From Nipponacmea schrenckii (taxonomy: Eukaryota > Mollusca > Gastropoda > Lottiidae), in assembly GCA_030562195.1 (NCBI GenBank), contig CM060200.1, forward strand, positions 14,012,001 to 14,076,000: DNA of 64,000 nucleotides. The letters run 5' to 3'. Below are positions 56,801 to 64,000 of this stretch, piece by piece (positions within the stretch are counted from its first letter, which is position 1; the number at the start of each line of letters is the position of its first letter). Both the position numbers and the translations under genes were made by a program. The notes beneath the pieces were generated by a model. It saw only the letters and a list, made by a program, of their open reading frames with translations. It was not told the DNA's origin and did not search any database.

Positions 56801-59800
56801 CCATACTAACTATATTGTCTGTTTTGTTTTTTTTCAAATATTGGGACAAGAGGGCAAATTTATTATTTATAACCACTATTCTAAAATTTTCCACTAAGGA
56901 AATTCGCAGCGAGCAAAGACCCATAAATTCATTGAACATCACCATTTGGAGGCAACAATCAGATATATTTTGGGTTGATAATTGAATGGTAAAAAGAAGT
57001 ACTAGGACATTTTTACTTTCAAATACTAGTAGTAGTAAGCATTCTTATAAACTGTCTTTCTTGTATTCAATGTATTTAGAAATGGAAAAATTATCAAGAC
57101 AGTCTAATTAAAATATAGACCTAACTTTCATTCATTCAAATGTTTTTATTAGCTATTGGCTTTGTACGTAAACACTACTGTTAGGTCTAACACTGCCCTT
57201 CAATACGAACTGTTTGAACGACCTTTGACCTAACTCAGATTTAATCAATCACGTGGCTTCCTTTCCCTGAGACAGGAAAAGGTGATGCGAACAATTGGTG
57301 CATTCTGAGACGTATAAGACTAGCTTATCAAGTCCGCTCAAATAGAGGTCATTAGGTTAAAACTGAGTTAGGTCAAAGGTCGTTCAAACAGTTTGTATTG
57401 AAGGGCAGTAATAGACCTAACTGTAGTGATTATGTACAAAGCCAATAGCTAATAAAAACATTCAAAACGAAACTAATAAAATACGACCGAAAGTTAGGTC
57501 TATATTTTAATTAGACTGTTATGAATTAATGGGTTATATCCGAACAAAATTGCGAATAATTTGCTTAATATTCCAATATTTTATTTTCCAATATTGAAGT
57601 GTGTCAGAATCAATCGCAATATATAGATATAAGAAAAGCTCTTTATTGGTGATACTTCAGTTTAAGAGTTATCAAACCTTGAAAAATATGTTCTCAGCCA
57701 CTTCCTGTTTTACGTTAAAAAAAGTCAAAGGAGATAATTTTAGTAAAATATTTCCTATTTTACACATTATTTTTCAGGTACAAGCGCACATTATTTATTA
57801 TCTCATCCAAAATGTTGATAAATAATTTTGGAGCACGTGATAATTCAACGGAGCGTACTGGGCCTGTAAAACAGACTATTTATTTTGTATGGCCTTGATA
57901 ATGTTTATTTGTACATGTCATTTATGAACTGAACTCACCAATTTAACTGCATCTCTAGTATCTTTCTGATGTTTACTGATTTTATGTTCAAGATCTTGTA
58001 TTTCTAACTCAGCTGTTTTCAGTTCTTTCTGCTTATTGCGTTGTTCTCCAACCTTTTGAGTTATTTCTTTATTTCTAGATTTTAACAATTCTTTCTGTTT
58101 ATTGACATCATCTTGAGCCTGAGTCACTGCCAACTAGAAATATACAAATTTGTAATGGTCAGAAACATACAAAACTTTCTATTATTATGTACCTGCAGTT
58201 AAAGAGATTACAAATCGGTGTTGATAAATTTTTGTTTTGAAGACACAGGTAGCAATAATTTGCACCATTCCAATTTTCTGATCTCTGCAATTCAACTAAA
58301 ATCATGTGTTTGATGATGTCGCTTACGAAATATGCTTGTATCACAAAAGAGCAAAAATTGAGTGTTCCTGAAACTCATTTATTCAAAATTATTCAAGCCT
58401 TGTAAAAATCTCCTGAATATTATCTACTGATACAGCTCAATCCTGTGGCAAAATATCACATTTATTGACATGATTGATATGGAAAAAGTTTTTATTTGTA
58501 TGTTTCTTAATTCAAGCAATTATGATGCCACCATTGCAAATGATTTTTACTTGTTGGTATAATGATAGTGTGTCTGGCTAAGTTTTTCTGTAATGCCAGT
58601 AACCATAGAAACAACTGTGCAAATAAAAGCTTTTGGTCTTCTGGATACAGGTAAAGAACATCTCTAAATTCTACGACTGAACAAAAAGGTCAATATGAAT
58701 ATATACACACTTTTTGTTCATCGCAGCCCTCCAATAGGTCTTCTATTTCTTTCTTCAAAGCTTCAATAGATTCTTCTGTTGCTTTTAACTGGTTCTCATT
58801 ATTAGTTATTTCTTTCTTTAATTCTTCAGCTTCTAATTTGACACCATCAATATCCTATATATTAAAAACATAAATGTTTAGTTTAGATGTTTTACCACAT
58901 AAGAGACAGACACAGGAATTTTATCCCTTTATATTTCATTTTCAGATCACTATTTACAAGTGCAAATTTACTTTTTTTGTGTATAAATAATAGTTATTTA
59001 CATAATAGGATTAGGGAACAGTACCATCTCCTATTGGTAATATTTTAACTGACTTTACCAGCAAACAGTGCTATCACAATATATCGTGATTGTATCACAT
59101 GATTGGCAATACCCAGCAAATATAACTTTTTCCTGGCTACCTGAGGTATTGGGTAATATTCTAGTTCCTCAGTCAACTAAAGTCATAAAAATAGGAAACA
59201 ATAGGCAAGGAAACAAACATTGGCAGAAACAAATCACATTTAATGTTTCTTAAGAAACATATTTAAAACATGATTTTAAGAATTGATCAATTATTATAGT
59301 TTGGATGCAGGTAAATATAAGTCAACACACTCAACAAACAAAAATGAACATAATTACTCTGACAGAAACATATACTGTAAGGCTACAAATTATTGTGAGA
59401 TAGAAATTAATGCGTTAAATGCGACCTATTTGCTATCGCATTAATTTGTATCCGCATTTTTAAATACATATTCCCAAGTGAAGTTTATGGAGTTTAAATA
59501 TGGCGAACATTAGTGAACATCGATATGAAAAAATTTAAATTGAGACTGTATATATGGGATTAAGTAATTAGGTAATTATCTCTAAATTTGAACTGATTAG
59601 TAATCAATGGCGTTAAAAAAACAAGAGATTTTCACACTTGACTATTTAAAGATAAAATCTTGATCATTGTTCATGTCTTCATTCATTTAGCACTTTAGAA
59701 TTTTGATGATATTAAAAAATGCGACACCTATAGCGGAACGCATTAATTTGTACTCGCATTTTAGTCTCTATACCCCATGTCGCATTAATTTGTTGACACA

Positions 59801-61654
59801 TTAATTTCTAGCCTTACAGTATTGGTAGTCATAATGGTATGCATTTAACTTAAATCAAATCAATTACAAATACTACTGAGAATAGTGGATTGCCTTTGGG
59901 TTGATGAAAATGATCAATAGTAAAAATAATCTTACAGAATGAAAAGTAGGTTATATTCCCAAGAGGGAGGGAAGAGTGTCTATTTCAAATGTATAATCAA
60001 TCAACATATCTGGGTCTATAACAAAATATATTCTGTAAGTTATACTAACCCTTTTCCAGTGCTGTCATCAATTCATGAAATACTTTTGAATGCCCAACCT
60101 ATCATTAATTGAATATTATAGTATTGTTTTTACCTGAAGTTTATCTTTTAACTTTTTACCATAATCCTCCATTTTCTTTTTAGCTTTACTTAATTTATCT
60201 TCTGCTTCCTTTAATTCATTTTCACGCACAGCTTTAGCATTTTGTAACTTATTCTTTAATTCCTTCACTTTCTGTGTTGCTTTCTTCTTCTTTTCTTCAG
60301 ATTCAGTCAGGATATTCTTCTGTTCCACTGAAAACAATGCATTAATCTTAAGTCTTAGGGCCAGTTAATATAGAACAGCCCAACCATGTACAGCAAGCTG
60401 GTGATTACACAAACACTCACACAAAGTTTTCATTAAATCCATCTAGAATTGTGCCTTCTGGTATGTTTACGAGCAATTGTTGACCGGTGGACCAATATGG
60501 GTGATGCCAATATACACTGCACATTTCATATGGGCTTTACCCTTTATTCTCATTGAAAAGAAGGCATACTGTAATGAATAATGTTATTCATATTTTGAAT
60601 ACATATTCTACAAACTGTTTTTATTCACTTTCTATACAAACGCTTGTAGTCCTCAATAACCAGCCACTAATGTTTGGACAACCCCAGAATAACATGATCA
60701 CATGACAATTCCACGATATAAAATACCTCAAAAATGTAAAAAAAAACAAAAATAATACATAAAACAACAAACTTTTTTTAGTCTTTAAATCCCCAGGTAG
60801 TCCCTTAAATTAACAAGTGGTTGCCTAGCAAGATACGCCCACTTTACAATATATTTTCTGTTTTAACACAGGCAAAAACTCCAACATTATTTAGGTCTAA
60901 TCCAAGTTCTCGTCAATATAAATGTTCACACCAAATTTCATTAAAATCAGATGAAAACTGTATTGTCTATCGCAATCACAAGCTGCGTTTTGACTAAGTC
61001 AAGTGCAATAACTCAAAAACAGTATATCGAAATGTCAATTTCGATCTTGACCAAGATGACATCATCTTCAATGATCATACCAAATTTCATTCCAATCAGA
61101 TGAAAACTCTTGTCTCTATCGTGTTCACAAGTCTATTTCGACGCAATTTGACTTAGTCAAGGCCAATAACTCAAAAAACATTCACCCAAAAATCGTCACG
61201 ATCAAACTTGTCCAAGATTTCATAAATATAAATGATAACACCAAATTTCATTCAAATCAAATGGAAATTGTTATCTCTATCGTGTTCACAAGCCAATTTT
61301 GTGGCGTTTTGGCAAAGTCAAGTGCAATAACTCAAAAACCGTTCATCGAAAAATCACCAATTACGAACTTGTCCGAGATCTCATCAATATAAATGATCAC
61401 AGCAAGTTTCATTCAAATCCGACAAAAACTGTAGCCTCTATTGCGTTCACAAGCAATTGTGGACAGACGGACCGACGGATGACAATATACGACCACATTA
61501 TAATGTGGGCGTATAAAAATGAAATATACCTATAGATTCTTTTATACTATTGACAGCTTGCAGTTGTTTATGATGTGTATTTTGTTCTAACTTTATACTA
61601 ACTAAATCAGCTTCTTGTTTCTTTAGATCATATTCTCTCTTGAACTGAACATAC
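50644..61654 (-). CDS. SMC2: SMC2, condensin core ATPase subunit: 9 C-terminal exons (contig 3 version)
   Basis: Exons in transcription order: 61654-61530, 60327-60134, 58854-58711, 58133-57939, 56045-55845, 53536-53411, 52872-52721, 52198-52051, 50820-50644. All junctions are GT-AG with matching phases and no stop until TAA at 50,644. The first five are the same exons as 14334-8187 and nearly identical in protein. The last four exist only here and supply the C-terminal head: [38 protein letters not shown], the ABC signature [13 protein letters not shown], the Walker B/D-loop [20 protein letters not shown], and [18 protein letters not shown] (H-loop region). The protein ends in a Lys/Gln-rich tail, [19 protein letters not shown] overlaps the stop region. 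5' exons are missing at the right; this version joins naturally to the contig 2 exons from 15,555 upward. Confidence 0.95.
52051..52198 (-). CDS. SMC2: SMC2 Walker B exon
   Basis: Encodes [20 protein letters not shown] then [10 protein letters not shown]. The D-E pair is the Walker B ATPase centre, and [10 protein letters not shown] is the D-loop. Confidence 0.95.
52499..52690 (-). mobile_element. Diverged SINE copy in SMC2 intron
   Basis: Reverse copy of the SINE at 40,433. CTACACCTTATGGACTAATG, AAGACGGGCAACGCCATG and ACGACTAGATGCTTT match its complement. Confidence 0.8.
52721..52872 (-). CDS. SMC2: SMC2 signature-motif exon
   Basis: Encodes [20 protein letters not shown] through [12 protein letters not shown], the ABC signature that binds the partner head's ATP. 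It splits the Arg codon (AG|A) with the next exon. Confidence 0.94.
53816..55379 (+). mobile_element. Hairpin-ended element with ~160-bp internal tandem repeats
   Basis: It starts CTTGCCAGGCAAGGTAACAT and ends GACGGACGGACAGGGGTGAC...CCACATTATAATGTGGGCG, TATAAAA. The terminal palindromes are CTTGCC/GGCAAG and CCACATTATAATGTGG. About nine internal units hold TTTCATTAAGATCGGATAAA and AGTCAAGGGCAATAACTC. It lies in the SMC2 intron between exons 53536 and 55845. Confidence 0.8.
55385..55570. repeat. Dispersed ~180-bp repeat, second copy
   Basis: Shared with 50,101-50,275 (ATGTGATGACCATCTAATAT through CCATTTCATTGATAGACCAT). Confidence 0.8.
55575..55727 (+). mobile_element. Partial hairpin-ended element
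   Basis: The last repeat unit and terminal hairpin only: TTTCATTAAGATCGGATAAA, GACCGACGGACGGACAGGGG, CCACATTTCCATGTGGGCG, TATAAAA. Confidence 0.75.
57100..57518. mobile_element. Foldback element with ~140-bp inverted repeats
   Basis: CAGTCTAATTAAAATATAGA at the left returns as TCTATATTTTAATTAGACTG at the right. The arms share TAGGTCTAACACTGCCCTTC / GAAGGGCAGTAATAGACCTA and CTTTGACCTAACTCAG. The central ~120 bp is non-coding. The contig 2 SMC2 version has only one arm (9,418-9,600). Confidence 0.8.
60497..60741 (+). repeat. ~245-bp direct repeat, copy 1
   Basis: Identical by eye to 62,453-62,697. Begins TATGGGTGATGCCAATATAC and ends ACCTCAAAAATGTAAAAAAA. Confidence 0.85.
60820..61518 (+). 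mobile_element. Hairpin-ended repeat element, diverged subfamily
   Basis: It starts GTTGCCTAGCAAGATACGCC and ends CCACATTATAATGTGGGCG, TATAAAA, with internal GTCAAGTGCAATAACTCAAA units. It is in the same SMC2 intron as the element at 12,615 of the other version, but about 60 bp further along in the shared intron sequence. Confidence 0.75.
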
Positions 61655-62452
61655 CTTAAATAACAGATAAATAATTGTACAAGAGTTTCAGGCACTTGAA
61701 GAGAAATAACAGCATAATGTGATGAAATTTCTACAACTATGGCTGCACATATTTTACCACTATTTTATATTTTATTTTCGAGAGATTAGTAGCCTTGAGT
61801 TATATCTCTGATCAACGTGACACTTTTTCCATGACAGTTTCTTCAGGAAACCAGGATGAACAAACTAAAGATATTATCTCAACTGATGCCAGGATAAAGT
61901 GAGTGCACCAATGAGCGGCTGTAGTTGTAAAGCAGAGTATCTAGAGGTATTGTCAATAATTATTTCAAACAATCATACTGTACAAGGATAGAACTCAATG
62001 GTAAACTTGACCAAAATGAATCTTTATTCATCAGTAGACTTAACTAAAACTATTTCACAGAATCCCTCTTAAATCAAGTATATCCATAAAACTAATAATA
62101 AATTAAACTGAAACACACCTAGAAGCATTGCTTAGATTAACAGATATGTAAACTTCTTTCAAGGTATATCAAGATTCTATTCTTTAGTCATGACACCTTG
62201 TAAATTGAACTGAAGAATGTATACGGTGCTCTTACTGACCAAGTTTTAGAATATAAATTTTATGTCCACTGTTCCCATCTTTCTGACCAGTGAGTGAAGC
62301 ATCCAAAGGTACCATACCTCTCCACTAATTTCAAGATTGAAAACATGTCAGATTGTATGTGAGTAGTTAGATAAATAGATCACTAACTATACTGAAAGGT
62401 TGTAGATTAAGATCAATGCAATGCATAATTATTTAAAATTTTAGGACATTTA

Positions 62453-62697
62453 TGGGTGATGCCAATATACACTGCACATTTCATATGGGCTTTACCCTTT
62501 ATTCTCATTGAAAAGAAGGCATACTGTAATGAATAATGTTATTCATATTTTGAATACATATTCTACAAACTGTTTTTATTCACTTTCTATACAAACGCTT
62601 GTAGTCCTCAATAACCAGCCACTAATGTTTGGACAACCCCAGAATAACATGATCACATGACAATTCCACGATATAAAATACCTCAAAAATGTAAAAA
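62453..62697 (+). repeat. ~245-bp direct repeat, copy 2
   Basis: Second identical copy of 60,497-60,741. It replaces the sequence expected from the contig 2 version, whose colinearity ends at ~62,452. Confidence 0.85.
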
Positions 62698-62707
62698 AAA
62701 AAAAAAA

Positions 62708-64000
62708 CTAGATCCCCAGGCTTCACGAGGTTCTGACGCAGTGCGTAGCAGTTTTGTTATACGCTTTTAAAACTACCCCACAAAGTATCTATAGAACACT
62801 AACGTTATTTTACAGAGTATAAGTCGTTTTATTTCAAAGCATAATTGGTTCGCTGAAACTCGTGTCGTGTAGATCGCCCAAACGCATAATTCAACAAACA
62901 GTTTTTAACAATGAAATTCGCAATTATCAAATGGTGATAAAACGGAAAGTATACATCGTACATCAAAATATAATATATCAATGGATAGATCTTTTCGAGA
63001 GCTATCACATTTGTGCTGCTTACAAGGTCACCAAATTTCAAGGTTACAATATACGACCATTCGAAGTTTTTATATATTACTATCAGGTAAATATCAAAAT
63101 CAAAATCAAAATTCAAAAATCGGTTTCCAAATATGATTCAGAAATCGATACTACATTCTATAGACATCAAAATTACGCGAATCGTAGTATCTCCAGAGGC
63201 CCCATTTCGATTTAAAGAAAATTACGCACAGTTAGTAGAGAAGAAATACAAAATTCTCAAATACTAAAAAGCGCATTTTTGATGGAAATATGTGGTTTTA
63301 TATATCATTACAAAGAGCAGATAAACTGTAATAAGATTCTATATGAATTTTTGTTATTTATAAATTAGTTCACGTGACAGAGCTCTTTAAAAATAAAAAT
63401 CACAAATTTCAATCGGTTATAAAACCGGAAGTAGACATCGGACAACACATATAAATATATCATTGAATAGATATCATCAAGGGCAATAACTCATGTTCAG
63501 GTCACAAGGTCACCAAAGGCAAAGGTCACGAAATACGGGCCTTTGAAATTTTGGTCATTACCAAAAAAATTAAAATGGAAATAAAAGAACATCAAAATCA
63601 AAATTAAAAAATCGGCTCCCAAATAAAGTTGCGCAATCGACTCTAGTCATTAGATATGAAAAAATAATGAAAATCGCTTTATCACCTGAGGCCCCATTTT
63701 TAATTTTACAAAAGTTTAACATTTCAATATGGCGGCTTATCGTTTGCTTCCGGTCTGGATTTTTTCATCTTCGTTTTTTTGTATGACTATTTGTAGCATG
63801 TTGCAAAACGAATTTTTGAAATATCTTAAGAATTCCGGAAGTTAGGTTTTTAAAATTTACAAGAGAATAACGTCAAAACCGGAAGTGATGTCGAAAATTT
63901 GAAAAATTATTTAAGATCGCATTAACAATGTTTATCTACCTGTAAGTTTTCAGGTAGATGAGAATAAAACTGTAGAAGTTGAAAAAAAAGCAAAAATAAA
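62708..64000 (-). mobile_element. Helitron-like family C element, runs off right edge
   Basis: It starts A|CTAGATCCCCAGGCTTCACG after an A-tract, the same boundary as families A, B, D and E. The body has ACCGGAAGT motifs and phrases shared in style with family B (GGTCACAAGGTCACC). There is no coding frame, and the far end is not in the window. Confidence 0.5.

Overview
The window is animal nuclear DNA. It is AT-rich and intron-rich with canonical GT-AG splicing, and more than half of it is transposons and satellites. A long-looped molluscan style of repeat is prominent: hairpin-ended elements with ~161-bp internal repeats that end in GTGGGCGTATAAAA. Together with the I/Nimb-like LINE and its tail-sharing SINE, this suggests a mollusc, perhaps a limpet-like gastropod. 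I cannot name the species. Two runs of exactly 500 N (7081-7580, 22676-23175) show that three contigs were scaffolded together.

Layout. Contig 1 (1-7080) holds two copies of one LINE placed head to head. Contig 2 (7581-22675) carries, on the minus strand, twelve exons of SMC2, the condensin ATPase. They cover the second coiled-coil stretch, the hinge and the return coil. Contig 3 (23176-64000) opens with an array of non-autonomous Helitron-like elements (24.1-30.9 kb). Next comes a nearly perfect IS3EU-type DNA transposon (30,976-37,405) with 127-bp identical terminal inverted repeats, a 6-bp target duplication, a spliced DDE transposase and a convergent accessory gene. It is followed by an intact SINE (40,433-40,764) and a dead hAT transposase interrupted by a TTAA-flanked MITE (41.1-43.2 kb). 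After these lies an orphan last exon of an Ig receptor, then a complete eight-exon Ig-superfamily transmembrane receptor (44,957-49,717, 658 codons). The last gene is the 3' half of SMC2 (50,644-61,654, minus), convergent with the receptor.

The exons at 8.19-14.33 kb and 55.85-61.65 kb are the same five plus one SMC2 exons. The simplest reading is one SMC2 gene whose two haplotypes were placed in the wrong order: contig 3's right end overlaps contig 2's left part. The first ~400 residues of SMC2 are not in the window. The contig 2 version also has a frameshifted exon and an altered splice donor.

The most unusual signal is that four intronic minisatellites, in two unrelated genes and on both strands, are built from the exon/intron junction next to them, so each unit carries a copy of a 5' or 3' splice site with its flanking codons. 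A fifth junction shows a two-copy state. I know of no named feature class for this. The Helitron-like repeats are the second notable system: an insertion inside a tandem repeat gives a readable empty site and shows A|T insertion without target duplication, although the far end lacks the usual TC.
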